Shown here: positions 43,205-53,496 of the stretch, piece after piece
Layout: the number at the start of each line of letters is the position of its first letter
How positions within the stretch are numbered: position 1 is the first letter of the stretch
Source: Microbacterium galbinum
GTDB taxonomy: Bacteria > Actinomycetota > Actinomycetes > Actinomycetales > Microbacteriaceae
Direction of reading: 5' to 3'
NCBI RefSeq assembly: GCF_023091225.1
Contig: NZ_JAHWXM010000003.1
Coordinates: 10,652-74,651, forward strand
DNA length: 64,000 nt
The notes under the pieces: generated by a model
Seen by the model: only the letters and a program-made list of their open reading frames with translations
The model's database searches: none
Told to the model about the DNA's origin: nothing
Position numbers and translations under genes: made by a program

Positions 43205-45708
43205 TGCGCGTCCCGCTTTCGTGGTTGCGTGAGTACGTCGATGTGGCAGCGGATGCGTCCCCCGAGGACGTCCTCGCGGCACTGGTGACGGTCGGCTTCG
43301 AAGAGGAGGACGTGCACCGCTTCGACATCACGGGTCCGGTCGTCGTCGGACAGGTGGTCTCGCTCGAGGGCGAACCGCAGTCCAACGGCAAGACCATCAA
43401 CTGGTGCCAGGTCGACGTCGGCGAGGCGAACGGCGGCGTGCGCGGCATCGTCTGCGGCGCCCACAACTTCGTCGCCGGAGACAAGGTCATCGTGACGCTC
43501 CCGGGCGCGGTGCTGCCGGGCCCGTTCCCGATCGCGGCCCGCAAGACCTACGGACACGTGTCGGACGGCATGATCGCCTCGGCGCGGGAGCTCGGGCTCG
43601 GTGACGAGCACAACGGCATCCTCGTGCTGTCCGACCTGGGGATCGACGCCCCGGTCGGTACCGACGCGATCGCCCTCCTCGGGCTCGACGACGTCGCGGT
43701 CGAGATCAACGTCACGCCCGACCGCGGGTACGCCTTCTCCCTGCGCGGCGTGGCCCGCGAGTACTCGCACGCGACGGGAGCGGAGTTCCGCGACCCGGCC
43801 GAGCGGGACTTCGCCGAGCTGCAGCCGGGCGACGGCCATGTCGCGATCGTCGACGATCAGGCGCCCGTGCGCGGACGTGTGGGCGCGAGCGAGTTCGTGA
43901 CCCGGGTCGTCCGCGGGGTCGACCCGTCCCGCCCGACACCTCCCTGGATGATCGCGCGGCTCTCGCTCGCGGGAATGCGCTCGCTCGGCGTGCTGATCGA
44001 CATCACGAACTACGTCATGCTCGAACTCGGCCAGCCGCTGCACGGCTACGACCTCGACAAGCTCACGGGCGGCATCACGGTGCGCCGCGCTCGGGCGGGC
44101 GAGAAGATGACGACTCTCGACGGCCAGGAGCGCACGCTCCACGTCGAGGATCTGCTCATCACCGACGAATCCGGACCCATCGGCCTCGCCGGCGTCATGG
44201 GCGGCGGCACGACCGAGATGAGCGACACGACGACCGACGTCCTCATCGAGGCCGCGTCGTTCGATCCCACCACGATCGCGCGCACCGCACGCCGGCACAA
44301 GCTGCCCAGCGAGGCGTCCAAGCGCTTCGAGCGCGGCGTCGACCCGCTCATCCCGTTCGTGGCGGCCCGTCGTGCGGCCGACCTCATGGTCGAGCTGGCC
44401 GGCGGTACGCTCACCGACGAGGGGGGCGCGCTCTTCGCCGAGGTCTTCGTCGGCGAGATCGACCTGCCCGCAGGCTTCGTCGAGGGCCTGATCGGCGTCG
44501 ACTACACCGAGGCCGAGATCACCGGTGCCCTCACCACGATCGGTGCGGAGGTGACCGCTGCCGACGACGGGTGGACCGTCATCCCTCCGACCTGGCGTCC
44601 CGATCTGACCGACAAGTGGACGCTCGCCGAAGAGGTCGCCCGTATCCACGGCCTCGACCGCATCCCCTCGGTGCTTCCCACGCCGCCGTCGGGCCGCGGG
44701 CTCACCGCGCACCAGCAGGGCCGCCGCCGGGTGGCGAACGCCCTGGCGTCCGCGGGCTTCGTCGAGACCCCCGCCTTCCCGTTCACGACCGAGGCGCAGA
44801 ACGACCTCCACGGATCGGCGACGGGGGAGCACCTGCCCAGCATCCGGCTGGCGAACCCGCTCGACGGCCAGGCGCCGTTCCTGCGACGCTCGCTGGTGCC
44901 GGGGCTGCTCCAGACGGCGCACCGCAACATCTCACGCGGACTCACCGACCTCGCGATCTTCGACACGGGTGCGGTGTTCCTGCCCGAAGCCGGGACGACC
45001 TACGGCACGGATGAGGTTCCGCCTCTCGGGGAGCGCCCCTCGGAGGAGACCCTCGCCGAGCTGAACGCATCGATCCCGCCGCAGAACCGCTTCCTCGCCG
45101 CTCTCCTGACCGGGAACGCGACCCCGCGCCAGCCGGGACGTCCGGCCGAGGCGGCCGGGCTCTCGGATGCTCTCGACGCCGTGCGCGTGATCGCGACGGC
45201 CGCAGGCGTCGAGATCGATGTCATGCAGAGCACGCGTGCCGCCCTCCACCCGGGGCGCACGGGCGACCTGCGCGTCGCGGATCGGGTCGTCGGCTACGTC
45301 GGCGAACTCCACCCCGCTGTCACCGCGGATGCGGATCTCCCGGGGCGAGCGACCGTGCTCGAGGTCGATCTCGATCTCGTGCTCTCCCTCGCGGGTGAGC
45401 GCATCGTCGCCGCATCGCTCTCGACGTTCCCCGCCGCGACGCAGGACGTCTCGCTCGCTGTGTCGATCGAGGTTCCGGCCGCGGATGTCGAGGCAGCACT
45501 CGCCGAGGGCGCGGGTGCACTCCTCGAATCAGTGCGCCTGGTCGACGACTACCGCGGCGAGGGCGTTCCTTCGGGTTCGAAGAGCCTGAGTTTCGCCCTG
45601 CGTTTCCGCGCCGACGATCGCACTCTCACGGCGGCCGAGGCCAGTGAAGCCAAGCTCGCGGGCGTCGCCGTCGCCGCCGAGCGCTTCGGGGCGGCTCTCC
45701 GCGACTGA
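43204..45708 (+). CDS. pheT: Phenylalanyl-tRNA synthetase beta subunit
   Basis: An 834-residue subunit. MRVPLSWLREYVDV fixes the start at ATG 43204. Domains in order: B1, EMAP-like tRNA-binding domain (about 40-155), B3/B4 editing (about 210-400, with HDL-like LHGYDLDKL and VMGG), B5 (about 410-480), the catalytic-like fold, and a C-terminal FDX-ACB anticodon-binding domain (FPAATQDVSLAVSIEVPA). Works as a heterotetramer with PheS. Ends 20 bp before an inverted repeat. Confidence 0.96.
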   Translation: MRVPLSWLREYVDVAADASPEDVLAALVTVGFEEEDVHRFDITGPVVVGQVVSLEGEPQSNGKTINWCQVDVGEANGGVRGIVCGAHNFVAGDKVIVTLPGAVLPGPFPIAARKTYGHVSDGMIASARELGLGDEHNGILVLSDLGIDAPVGTDAIALLGLDDVAVEINVTPDRGYAFSLRGVAREYSHATGAEFRDPAERDFAELQPGDGHVAIVDDQAPVRGRVGASEFVTRVVRGVDPSRPTPPWMIARLSLAGMRSLGVLIDITNYVMLELGQPLHGYDLDKLTGGITVRRARAGEKMTTLDGQERTLHVEDLLITDESGPIGLAGVMGGGTTEMSDTTTDVLIEAASFDPTTIARTARRHKLPSEASKRFERGVDPLIPFVAARRAADLMVELAGGTLTDEGGALFAEVFVGEIDLPAGFVEGLIGVDYTEAEITGALTTIGAEVTAADDGWTVIPPTWRPDLTDKWTLAEEVARIHGLDRIPSVLPTPPSGRGLTAHQQGRRRVANALASAGFVETPAFPFTTEAQNDLHGSATGEHLPSIRLANPLDGQAPFLRRSLVPGLLQTAHRNISRGLTDLAIFDTGAVFLPEAGTTYGTDEVPPLGERPSEETLAELNASIPPQNRFLAALLTGNATPRQPGRPAEAAGLSDALDAVRVIATAAGVEIDVMQSTRAALHPGRTGDLRVADRVVGYVGELHPAVTADADLPGRATVLEVDLDLVLSLAGERIVAASLSTFPAATQDVSLAVSIEVPAADVEAALAEGAGALLESVRLVDDYRGEGVPSGSKSLSFALRFRADDRTLTAAEASEAKLAGVAVAAERFGAALRD

Positions 45709-45729
45709 GTCCCACCCGATCTCCTCGCA

Positions 45730-45776
45730 GGCACTGGCCGTCGCGCAGCGTTACCGCTAGCGCGACGGCCAGTGCC
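45730..45776. terminator. 17-bp inverted repeat between convergent genes
   Basis: Perfect 17-bp arms (45730-45746 and 45760-45776) around a 13-base loop. The loop contains the stop codon of the minus-strand ATPase gene, so one arm encodes its last residues. No U tract follows. Most likely a bidirectional terminator for pheT and the ATPase. Confidence 0.7.
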
Positions 45777-46899
45777 AGCTCGGACGCTCGAGCGGCAGCT
45801 GATCGCGCACACGGGTTCCGTAGCCGTTCGACTCGAGCTCGACGACCGACCCGCCCGCCTCGGCGAGTGCGCGGCGGAGGGGTGCCGAGTGGGTGACGAC
45901 GATCACCTGCGTCTGGGCCGCCGCATGAGCGAGCAACGAGCCGAGAGGGTCGATGAGGCTCTCGTGCAGGCTCGACTCGGGCTCATTGACGACGAGGAGC
46001 GGCGGCGGGTCGGCGGGCAGCAGTGCCGCGCACCACAGCAGGTACCTGAGCGTGCCGTCGGAGAGTTCGGCGGCGTCGAGCGGGCGCAGCAACCCGGGTT
46101 GCCGCAGTTGCAACCGGAACGAGCCGTCGGTGACGGATATCTGCACGCGTGATCCCGGGAAGGCGCGGTCGACCGCCTCGTCGAGCGGAGCGCCGCGTCC
46201 GGCTTCCGTCGTCGTCGCCCACACGGCGGCGAGGTCGGAGCCGTCGTCGCTCAGCCAGCGCGTGCGGGTTCCGACCTGCGGCTGTCGCGCGGGGGCGGAC
46301 GCGTCGGTGCGGAAATGGTCGTAGAAGCGCCAGCTGGCGATCCGGGAGCGTAAGGATGCCGTCTCCCACCGCGCGGTGCCGTCGACGAGGTCGAGCAGCA
46401 CGCTCTGCCCCGGTCCCATCGGCTGATCCACCGACTCCCAACCGTCGTCGCCCCGCACCCGCACGCCGCCGCGCTGACGATCGACGAACAGCGTTCCCGG
46501 CCGCGCGAACGGGCCGCTGAACAACTGTTCGCGTTTGATCTCCGGGTCGCGCGTGAAGAGGCTGCGCGCGTCGGTCTGCGGCAGGCCCAGGTCGATGAGG
46601 TACCCGACCTCGTCGGCGGCGATGCCGAGGCGCACCGAGATCGGTCGGGTACGTCGTGTGCCCTGGGCTCCCTCACCCTGCGGCGTCTCGGGGCCCGCCC
46701 ACAGCACGCTGTCGAGGCCTCCCTCCCGTGCGACGGCGGCGACCGCGCGGCCGTGGCCGGTCGCTGCGAGCAGGCGCAACGCGCGGTAGAGGTTCGACTT
46801 GCCCGTGCCGTTCGCCCCCGTGATCACGGTGAGCGGATCGAGCGGCACGACGACGTCGACGAGCGAGCGGTAGCCGGAAACGGCGAGGGTCGTGAGCAT
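45757..46899 (-). CDS. RecF/OLD-like AAA ATPase
   Basis: A 380-residue ATPase. Walker A TGANGTGKSNLYRAL (about 27-41) lies in the RecF/SMC-like setting LTTLAVSGYRSL. The C-terminal lobe has AAELSDGTLRYLLWCAALL (signature), LLVVNEPESSLHESL (Walker B) and VIVVTHSAPL (switch). No TOPRIM nuclease follows, so this is the ATPase-only type. Similar proteins act in DNA repair or defence, but no partner gene is adjacent, so I assign no role. Confidence 0.82.
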   Translation of the reverse strand: MLTTLAVSGYRSLVDVVVPLDPLTVITGANGTGKSNLYRALRLLAATGHGRAVAAVAREGGLDSVLWAGPETPQGEGAQGTRRTRPISVRLGIAADEVGYLIDLGLPQTDARSLFTRDPEIKREQLFSGPFARPGTLFVDRQRGGVRVRGDDGWESVDQPMGPGQSVLLDLVDGTARWETASLRSRIASWRFYDHFRTDASAPARQPQVGTRTRWLSDDGSDLAAVWATTTEAGRGAPLDEAVDRAFPGSRVQISVTDGSFRLQLRQPGLLRPLDAAELSDGTLRYLLWCAALLPADPPPLLVVNEPESSLHESLIDPLGSLLAHAAAQTQVIVVTHSAPLRRALAEAGGSVVELESNGYGTRVRDQLPLERPSWHWPSR

Positions 46900-46983
46900 G
46901 GCCCCATCGTGTCAGGCGCATCCGACACTCTGCTCTGAGCGGATGCGCTTCCGTCGGCGCGCCGATCCTGGTGTGCTGGTGTC

Positions 46984-47964
46984 ATGACGAAGGCCCTGAT
47001 CCTCGGCGGCACCGGATGGCTGTCGAGTCGGATCGCCCGCCGCCTCCTCGACGAGGGCGCCGCCGTGACCTGCCTCGCGCGGGGGACCCGCCCGTTGCCG
47101 CCGGGGGCGACGCGCGTGGTCGGGGACCGGACCGGTGCCGATCCGTACGCGGCGCTCGACGGTGAATGGGACCTCGTGGTCGACGTCTCGTCCTCGGCGC
47201 TCCAGGTCGCCCGGGCCGTCGACGAGCTCGGAGACCGCGCCGCCCACTGGACCTTCGTGTCGTCCGTCTCGGTGTACGCCGAGGACGAGACGGTGGGCGC
47301 CGACGAGAGAGCGCCACGGCATCCGTCCTCCCGCGCGGAGGATGCCGACTACGGTGCGCAGAAGGCGGCGGCGGAGGATGCCGTCGCCGCGCTGGGCGAC
47401 CGGGCGCTGATCGTGCGACCCGGTCTGATCGTGGGCGAGGGCGACCCGAGCGACCGCTTCGGTTACTGGGCGGCGGCGTTCGCACGGGCGGGGGAGCGAC
47501 CGGTGCTGGTGCCGCCCCTGGCCGGCCGGACCGCGCAGATCGTCGACGTCGACGACCTCGCCGCGTACGTCGCCTCCTCGCGAGCCGTCGGCGCGGTGAA
47601 CGCGGTCGGCGACAGCATCCCGCTCGCCGACATGCTCGAGATCGTGCGCGGTGCCGCCGGACACACCGGCGGCGTGCGCGAGGCGAGCGAGGAGTGGTTG
47701 CGCGCGCGCAGCGTGGAGTACTGGATGGGCGTGCGCTCGTTGCCGCTCTGGTTGCCGGCCGACATGACCGGATTCATGACCCGTCGCAACGAGAGGTTCC
47801 TCGCGACGGGAGGCGCGCTGAGCCCGCTCGACGCGACGGCCGCGCGGGTCGTGGTCGACGAGCTCGTGCGCGGTGTGGATCGTCCGCGCCGCGCCGGGCT
47901 CAGCCGCGCGGAAGAGGCGGGTCTCCTCGGCGAGCTCGGCGGCCGGTCACGGTCGCTTCGCTAG
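46984..47964 (+). CDS. NAD-dependent epimerase-like reductase
   Basis: A 326-residue extended SDR-like protein. ALILGGTGWLSSRIARRLLDEG is the nucleotide-binding Gly motif; WTFVSSVSVYAEDE and YGAQKAAAE give the Ser and Tyr-x-x-x-Lys catalytic pattern (Tyr then Gly-Ala-Gln-Lys). RPGLIVGEGDPSDRFGYW follows. The C-terminal 60 residues look like a substrate cap. Substrate unknown. Its stop codon overlaps the -10 of the thiamine operon. Confidence 0.82.
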   Translation: MTKALILGGTGWLSSRIARRLLDEGAAVTCLARGTRPLPPGATRVVGDRTGADPYAALDGEWDLVVDVSSSALQVARAVDELGDRAAHWTFVSSVSVYAEDETVGADERAPRHPSSRAEDADYGAQKAAAEDAVAALGDRALIVRPGLIVGEGDPSDRFGYWAAAFARAGERPVLVPPLAGRTAQIVDVDDLAAYVASSRAVGAVNAVGDSIPLADMLEIVRGAAGHTGGVREASEEWLRARSVEYWMGVRSLPLWLPADMTGFMTRRNERFLATGGALSPLDATAARVVVDELVRGVDRPRRAGLSRAEEAGLLGELGGRSRSLR

Positions 47965-48055
47965 ACTCTGGGCGAGTGACACGGGGTGCCGCATCCGCGG
48001 CTGAGATCACACCCGTCGAACCTGATCTAGTTCGTACTAGCGAAGGGATGTCGCA
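47962..48055 (+). promoter_or_regulatory. thi promoter and TPP riboswitch
   Basis: TAGACT (47962-47967) is the -10, sharing bases with the stop of the preceding gene. The THI-box fold runs from about 47977 to 48053: ACGGGGTGCC, then GGCTGAGAT, ACCCGTCGAACCTGATCT, a variable stem CTAGTTCGTACTAG and the closing GAAGGGATGTC. The ribosome site (GAAGGGA) lies within the last conserved part, so TPP binding should block translation of thiM. Confidence 0.95.
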
Positions 48056-48904
48056 ATGAGCGATCTTCTGCGTCCATCGTCCGCCCCCTCGACCGCGCAG
48101 TCCGCGGCCGAACTGCTCGAAGCGCTGCGCACGGCTGCGCCGTTGACCCAGTGCATCACCAACGCGGTCGTCACCGGATTCACCGCCAACGTGCTGCTCG
48201 CGGTCGGAGCCGCGCCGGCGATGGTCGACATCGTGGGCGAGGCGGGGATGTTCGCGGGTGCGGCCTCCGGGCTGCTCGTGAACCTCGGCACCCCGACCCC
48301 GGAACAGCGCGCGGCGAGCCTCGAGGCGGTCGAGGCGGCGACCCTCGCCGGCACTCCCTGGGTGCTCGATCCCGTCGCGATCGGTGTGCTCCCGGTGCGC
48401 ACCTCCCTGGCGGGCGAGCTCGCCGAGCGTCGGCCGACGGCCATCCGCGGCAACGCGTCGGAGATCCTCGCGCTGGCGGGTATGAGCACGGGCGGACGCG
48501 GGGTCGATGCCACCGACGGCACCGAAGCCGCACTCGACGCGGCCCGACACCTCGCTCGTCGCCATGGCAGCATCGTCGCCGTCTCGGGCGCCGTCGATCT
48601 GCTGACCGACGGCGAGCGGGTTCTCCGGCTGTCGAACGGTGACGCGCTCCTGACGCGCGTGACCGGAGGAGGATGCGCACTCGGGGCGGTGATGGCGGCG
48701 TTCCTCGGCACCGCCAGGGCGACCGACACCGGAGCGCTGGATGCCGTCGCCGGGGCTTCTCTCGTCTACACGATCGCCGCGGAGGATGCGGCGGCGTCGG
48801 CGCCGGGGCCGGGCAGCTTCGCCGTCGCCCTGCTGGACGCGCTCGCCGCCGTCGAGCCGGCAGAGGTCATCGCTCGCGCGCACGTCGAGGAGGGAGCGCG
48901 GTGA
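48056..48904 (+). CDS. thiM: Hydroxyethylthiazole kinase
   Basis: A 282-residue ribokinase-like kinase. [29 protein letters not shown] is the ThiM signature, then [22 protein letters not shown] and the catalytic loop [18 protein letters not shown]. It salvages the thiazole half of thiamine. Controlled by the TPP riboswitch directly upstream; overlaps the fusion gene by 4 bp. Confidence 0.95.
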   Translation: MSDLLRPSSAPSTAQSAAELLEALRTAAPLTQCITNAVVTGFTANVLLAVGAAPAMVDIVGEAGMFAGAASGLLVNLGTPTPEQRAASLEAVEAATLAGTPWVLDPVAIGVLPVRTSLAGELAERRPTAIRGNASEILALAGMSTGGRGVDATDGTEAALDAARHLARRHGSIVAVSGAVDLLTDGERVLRLSNGDALLTRVTGGGCALGAVMAAFLGTARATDTGALDAVAGASLVYTIAAEDAAASAPGPGSFAVALLDALAAVEPAEVIARAHVEEGAR

Positions 48905-51057
48905 TCGCGGATCTCTCCCTGTACCTCGTGACGGACGCCGCCCTGTGCGGTGCACGCGGCGTCGTCGAGACCGTGCGGGAGGCGGTCGACGGTGGCGTGC
49001 GCATCGTCCAGCTCCGCGACAAGGATGCCGAGCACTCCGACGTGGTCGCTCGCCTGGTCGAGCTGTCGCGCGTGATCGATGGGCGAGCGCTCCTCGTGGT
49101 GAACGACCGTCTGGAGGCGGCTCTCGATGCACGCGCGCAGGGCGCCCGAGTCGACGGGGTGCATCTCGGTCAGGGCGACGAGTCGGCGCTCCACGCGCGT
49201 GCGGTGCTGGGACCCGACGCGCTGATCGGGCTCACGGCGAACAGTGCGGCCCATCTCGCCGCGCTCCACGCATTGCCCGAGGGCACGGTCGACTACCTCG
49301 GGGTGGGAGTCATCCGCCCGACGGCGACCAAGCCCGACCACCCGCCGGCTCTCGGCATCGAGGTGTTCCGGGCGTTCGCCCGGGCCACCGCCCTTCCCTG
49401 CGTCGCGATCGGTGGCGTCGGCATCGACGACACCGAGGATCTGCAGTCCGCCGGCGCCGCAGGGCTCGCCGTCGTCTCCGCGCTCTGCGCCTCGCCGGAT
49501 CCGCGTGCCGCGGCCTCCGAGTTCCGCGCGCGGTGGCGGCGGGGCGCGGTGCCACGGGTGCTGAGTATCGCCGGCAGCGATCCCTCCGGCGGTGCGGGGA
49601 TCCAGGCCGACCTCAAGTCGATCGCGGCGAACGGCGGATACGGGATGGCGGCGATCGCCGCGCTCACCGTGCAGAACACGCGCGGCGTGCGCGATGTGCA
49701 CGTGCCGGACGCCGCGTTCCTCTCGGCGCAGCTGGAGGCGCTGTCGGACGACATCGTGATCGACGCCGTCAAGATCGGGATGCTCGCGAACGTCGAGGCC
49801 GTGCGCGTCGTGAGTGCGTGGCTGAATCGGGTGCGCCCGCCGATCGTGGTGCTCGACCCCGTGATGGTGTCGACGAGCGGGGATCGTCTGCTCGACGCGG
49901 ATGCCGAGGACGCTCTGGCCTCGCTGCTGCACCGCGCGCATCTCGTCACCCCGAACCTCGCGGAACTCGCCGTCCTCACCCGCCGGGAGATCGAGGGATG
50001 GCCCGCGGCGCTCGCCGCAGCCGAGGAGCTGTCGACCGAGTACGGCACGGCGGTGCTGGTGAAGGGCGGTCACCTCCCCGGCGATCAGGCTCCGGACGCG
50101 ATCATCGACGTGCGATCCGGCTCACGGGAGGAGTTCGGCGGCGGTCGCATCGCGACGGCGAACACCCACGGCACGGGATGCTCTCTGTCCTCCGCCCTCG
50201 CGACACGACTCGCCCGCGGAGACGACCTCACCGAGGCGGTGCGCGCTGCGCGGAGCTGGCTGCGCGAGTCGCTGCGGGAGAGCGGTGCCCTGCACGTCGG
50301 TGGCGGTCACGGCCCGGTGCATCACTTCGCGGGGCTCTGGGCGCGGGGCGGTGCGGGCACGCGACCGCTCCCGGAGGAGGTCGCCGAGGACTGGTGGCAG
50401 GGCATCGCCGGGATCCGGGCGGGCATCGACGGCCTCCCGTTCGTCCGCGGACTCGCCGACGGTTCCCTCCCCACGGAGGACTTCCTCTTCTACCTTGCGC
50501 AGGACGCGCTGTATCTCCGTGACTATGCGCGCGTCCTCGCCGATGCCGCCCGACTCGCACCCACCCCGGACGAGCAGGCGTTCTGGGCGGAATCGGCCCG
50601 CGGGTCGATCCTGGGTGAGCTCGAACTGCACGCCTCCTGGTTGACACCGGCGCAGGGGGTGGCGGCGGCCACGTTCGCCGCGGACGCCTCGCCGACGACA
50701 ACCGCATACCTCGACCACCTGCGATCCGTGGCGTTCGGGGGTGACTATCCCGAGCTGATCGCCGCCGTGCTGCCGTGCTTCTGGCTCTACACGGACCTCG
50801 GCGAGCGTCTGCACGCGGGGGAGTTCGGGGAGCGCGCCCGAGACCCGGAGCATCCGTACGCCACGTGGCTCGCGACGTATGCCGACCCCGCCTTCGCCGA
50901 GGCGACCGCCCGGGCGATCGCGTTCGTCACCCGGGCGGCGGCCGCGGCGGATGACGAGACCCGCGCGCGCATGCGGCGTGCGTTCGAACGCTCCAGCGTT
51001 CACGAGCAGGCGTTCTTCCGTGCCCCGGGGGAGCGGGGCGGCGACTCGGTGACGTGA
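48901..51057 (+). CDS. ThiE-ThiD-TenA trifunctional fusion
   Basis: A 718-residue protein from GTG 48901 with three enzymes in series. Residues 1-210: thiamine phosphate synthase ([56 protein letters not shown]). About 218-480: HMP/HMP-P kinase ThiD ([52 protein letters not shown]). About 492-710: TenA-type aminohydrolase ([24 protein letters not shown] [19 protein letters not shown], the active Cys in [12 protein letters not shown]-terminal VHEQAFF). It joins the salvage and condensing steps; thiM product is its substrate. Linkers are short and no domain is truncated. Confidence 0.93.
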   Translation: MIADLSLYLVTDAALCGARGVVETVREAVDGGVRIVQLRDKDAEHSDVVARLVELSRVIDGRALLVVNDRLEAALDARAQGARVDGVHLGQGDESALHARAVLGPDALIGLTANSAAHLAALHALPEGTVDYLGVGVIRPTATKPDHPPALGIEVFRAFARATALPCVAIGGVGIDDTEDLQSAGAAGLAVVSALCASPDPRAAASEFRARWRRGAVPRVLSIAGSDPSGGAGIQADLKSIAANGGYGMAAIAALTVQNTRGVRDVHVPDAAFLSAQLEALSDDIVIDAVKIGMLANVEAVRVVSAWLNRVRPPIVVLDPVMVSTSGDRLLDADAEDALASLLHRAHLVTPNLAELAVLTRREIEGWPAALAAAEELSTEYGTAVLVKGGHLPGDQAPDAIIDVRSGSREEFGGGRIATANTHGTGCSLSSALATRLARGDDLTEAVRAARSWLRESLRESGALHVGGGHGPVHHFAGLWARGGAGTRPLPEEVAEDWWQGIAGIRAGIDGLPFVRGLADGSLPTEDFLFYLAQDALYLRDYARVLADAARLAPTPDEQAFWAESARGSILGELELHASWLTPAQGVAAATFAADASPTTTAYLDHLRSVAFGGDYPELIAAVLPCFWLYTDLGERLHAGEFGERARDPEHPYATWLATYADPAFAEATARAIAFVTRAAAAADDETRARMRRAFERSSVHEQAFFRAPGERGGDSVT

Positions 51058-51098
51058 CGGATTTGCGGATGCCGTCGAGGGCGCGCTATCGTCGCGAC

Positions 51099-51179
51099 AT
51101 GCCTTCGGCCGCTTCCGCTGTCTCGACGCTCGTCCCGAGCGCCGCTCCGGTGCGCCGACGCCGCGACCGCCGACGTTAG
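51099..51179 (+). CDS. Putative arginine leader peptide, 26 codons
   Basis: A 26-codon frame just upstream of argC. TATCGT at 51087-51092 ends 6 nt before ATG 51099, and TTGCGG lies 18 bp before it, so the transcript would be leaderless. The last eight codons are four Arg, one Asp and three Arg, directly followed by TAG; two of the Arg codons are CGA, rare here. The first 18 codons are mostly Ala/Ser/Val/Pro. Arg-codon clusters at the end of a short leader are what ribosome-mediated attenuation of arginine genes would need. CG-rich chance ORFs also make Arg runs, so this needs testing. Confidence 0.5.
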   Translation: MPSAASAVSTLVPSAAPVRRRRDRRR

Positions 51180-51277
51180 GCGACCCCGCGCTCCTGCCTG
51201 CCGATCCCGGCGGACGATGGTCGAGCACCGGTGTCGCCGCCCCGGTCCCCGACAGCCCCGACCGTTAAGGTAGAAGC
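51180..51277 (+). promoter_or_regulatory. Leader region between Arg-rich ORF and argC
   Basis: GGCGACCCC (51179-51187) can pair with GGTGTCGCC (51230-51238; 8 of 9), ACCGG/CCGGT flanks 51227-51246 and CGGTC/GACCG encloses 51243-51264. They overlap, so alternative folds are possible, but no U-run terminator is present. TAAGGT at 51266-51271 lies 6 nt before argC ATG and may be a second leaderless promoter. Confidence 0.45.
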
Positions 51278-52342
51278 ATGACGTACTCCGTCGCCGTCTC
51301 CGGCGCATCCGGCTACGCGGGCGGCGAGATCCTCCGCCTCCTCGCCGCTCATCCAGACATCGAGATCCGCACCGTCACGGCGCACTCGAACGCCGGACAG
51401 CCGCTCGTCCAGCATCAGCCCCACCTGCGCTCCCTCGCGCACCTCACCCTGCAGGACACCACGCCCGAGATCCTCGCGGGTCACGACATCGTCGTGCTCG
51501 CGCTGCCGCACGGACAGTCCGGGCAGTACACGGACGCGCTGGGCGACGTTCCGCTCGTCATCGACGCCGGTGCCGATCACCGTCTGACGTCGCAGGACGC
51601 CTGGGACGCGTTCTACGGAGGCACCTTCCACGATGCCTGGACCTACGGCGTGCCCGAGCTCCTCGTCGACGGAACGAAGCAGCGCGAGCGCCTGCGCGGT
51701 GCCACACGCATCGCTGCTCCCGGCTGCAACGCCTCCACCGTCAGCCTCAGCCTCGCCCCCGGGGTCGCCGCCGGTGTGATCGACCCGGGCGACATCGTCT
51801 CGGTGCTCGCGGTCGGCCCCTCCGGTGCGGGAAAGAACCTGAAGACCAACCTGCTCGCCAGCGAGGTCCTCGGCACCGCGAACCCCTACGCCGTGGGCGG
51901 CACCCACCGGCACATCCCCGAGATCCGGCAGGCGCTCGCCGCAGCTGCGCCCGCGAGCACCGGCGCATCGGGCGACGGCATCCGCATCTCGTTCACCCCG
52001 GTGATCGTGCCGATGTCGCGGGGGATCCTCGCGACGTCGACCGCGCCGATCGTGCCCGGTGCGTCCGACGCCGACATCCGCGCCGCCTGGCAGAACGCCT
52101 ACGGTGACGAGACCTTCGTGCAGCTGCTGCCCGAGGGCGTGTTCCCGCGCACGGCCGACGTGCTCGGTGCGAACACCGCGCTGATCGGTCTCGCGATCGA
52201 CCGTGCGGCGAATCGGGTCACGGTGGTCGCCGCGGTCGACAACCTCGTCAAGGGCACCGCCGGCGCCGCCATCCAGTCCATGAACATCGCGCTCGGCCTC
52301 CCCGAGGACCGCGCGCTCTCAGTGAACGGAGTCGCCCCGTGA
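51278..52342 (+). CDS. argC: N-acetyl-gamma-glutamyl-phosphate reductase
   Basis: A 354-residue reductase. [19 protein letters not shown] is the NADP motif; the catalytic Cys is in [14 protein letters not shown], and the His in [30 protein letters not shown] closes the protein. Third step of arginine synthesis. TAAGGT lies 6 nt before the ATG. First gene of argCJBDF-H, all linked by 4-bp overlaps. Confidence 0.96.
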   Translation: MTYSVAVSGASGYAGGEILRLLAAHPDIEIRTVTAHSNAGQPLVQHQPHLRSLAHLTLQDTTPEILAGHDIVVLALPHGQSGQYTDALGDVPLVIDAGADHRLTSQDAWDAFYGGTFHDAWTYGVPELLVDGTKQRERLRGATRIAAPGCNASTVSLSLAPGVAAGVIDPGDIVSVLAVGPSGAGKNLKTNLLASEVLGTANPYAVGGTHRHIPEIRQALAAAAPASTGASGDGIRISFTPVIVPMSRGILATSTAPIVPGASDADIRAAWQNAYGDETFVQLLPEGVFPRTADVLGANTALIGLAIDRAANRVTVVAAVDNLVKGTAGAAIQSMNIALGLPEDRALSVNGVAP

Positions 52343-53496
52343 GCGTCACCGCCCCCGCAGGTTTCGAAGCGGCAGGCGTCGCCGCCGGCCTCAAGTCCAC
52401 CGGCAAGCCCGATGTCGCCGTCGTCGTCAACCGCGGCCCGCGTAAGGTCGGCGCCGCCGTGTTCACGAGCAACCGCGCCAAGGCGAACCCGATCATCTGG
52501 TCGCAGCAGGTGATCGCCGATCGCGTCGTCGAGGCGGTCGTGCTCAACTCCGGTGGCGCGAACTGCTTCACCGGAAGCTTCGGATTCCAGACCACGCACC
52601 AGACGGCCGAGAAGGCCGCGGAGCTGCTCGACATCAGCGCGGGTGACGTGCTCGTGTGCTCGACCGGGTTGATCGGCACCGGTGACGAGGTGTTCCGCGC
52701 GAAGGTGCTCGCCGGCACCGAGCAGGCGATCGCCACGCTGTCCGCCGACGGCGGCGACGCCGCGGCCCAGGCGATCATGACGACCGACACCGTCGCGAAG
52801 ACGGCGGTCGTGCAGGGCGGCGGATGGACGATCGGCGGCATGGCGAAGGGCGCCGGCATGCTGGCTCCCGGACTCGCCACCATGCTGGTCGTGGTGACGA
52901 CGGATGCCGACCTCGAGCCGCTCGAGGCGGATGCCGCGCTCCGCGCAGCGACCGGCACCACGTTCGACCGGCTCGACTCCGACGGATGCATGTCGACCAA
53001 CGACCAGGTCACCCTCCTCGCCAACGGGGCGAGCGGGGTGAAGCCCGACCTGGATGCGTTCCGCTCGGCGCTGCGCGAGCTCTGCCAGGAACTGGCGGTC
53101 AAGCTGCAGGGCGATGCGGAGGGCGCGAGCCACGACATCACGATCGAGGTGCGCGGCGCGGTGTCCGAGCAGGATGCCGTCGAGGTCGGCCGTTCGGTGG
53201 CCCGCAACAATCTCTTCAAGGCGGCGATCTTCGGCAACGACCCCAACTGGGGTCGGGTGCTCGCCGCCATCGGCACGACGTCCGCGCAGTTCGACCCCTA
53301 CGACGTCGACGTCTGGATGAATGACGTGCGCGTGTGCACCGCAGGCGGTCCGGATCGTCCGCGCGAAGATGTCGACCTGACGCCTCGGGCGACGAACCTC
53401 ATCATCGACCTGCGTTCGGGCGAGGCATCCGCCACGATCCTCACGAACGACCTCACCCACGACTACGTGCACGAGAACAGCGCCTACGCCTCATGA
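52339..53496 (+). CDS. argJ: Bifunctional ornithine acetyltransferase / N-acetylglutamate synthase
   Basis: A 385-residue self-cleaving enzyme from GTG 52339. [23 protein letters not shown] holds the autocleavage Thr (in ATML). [12 protein letters not shown] and [18 protein letters not shown] are further ArgJ hallmarks. It recycles the acetyl group from acetylornithine to glutamate, so the pathway is cyclic. Confidence 0.95.
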   Translation: MSVTAPAGFEAAGVAAGLKSTGKPDVAVVVNRGPRKVGAAVFTSNRAKANPIIWSQQVIADRVVEAVVLNSGGANCFTGSFGFQTTHQTAEKAAELLDISAGDVLVCSTGLIGTGDEVFRAKVLAGTEQAIATLSADGGDAAAQAIMTTDTVAKTAVVQGGGWTIGGMAKGAGMLAPGLATMLVVVTTDADLEPLEADAALRAATGTTFDRLDSDGCMSTNDQVTLLANGASGVKPDLDAFRSALRELCQELAVKLQGDAEGASHDITIEVRGAVSEQDAVEVGRSVARNNLFKAAIFGNDPNWGRVLAAIGTTSAQFDPYDVDVWMNDVRVCTAGGPDRPREDVDLTPRATNLIIDLRSGEASATILTNDLTHDYVHENSAYAS

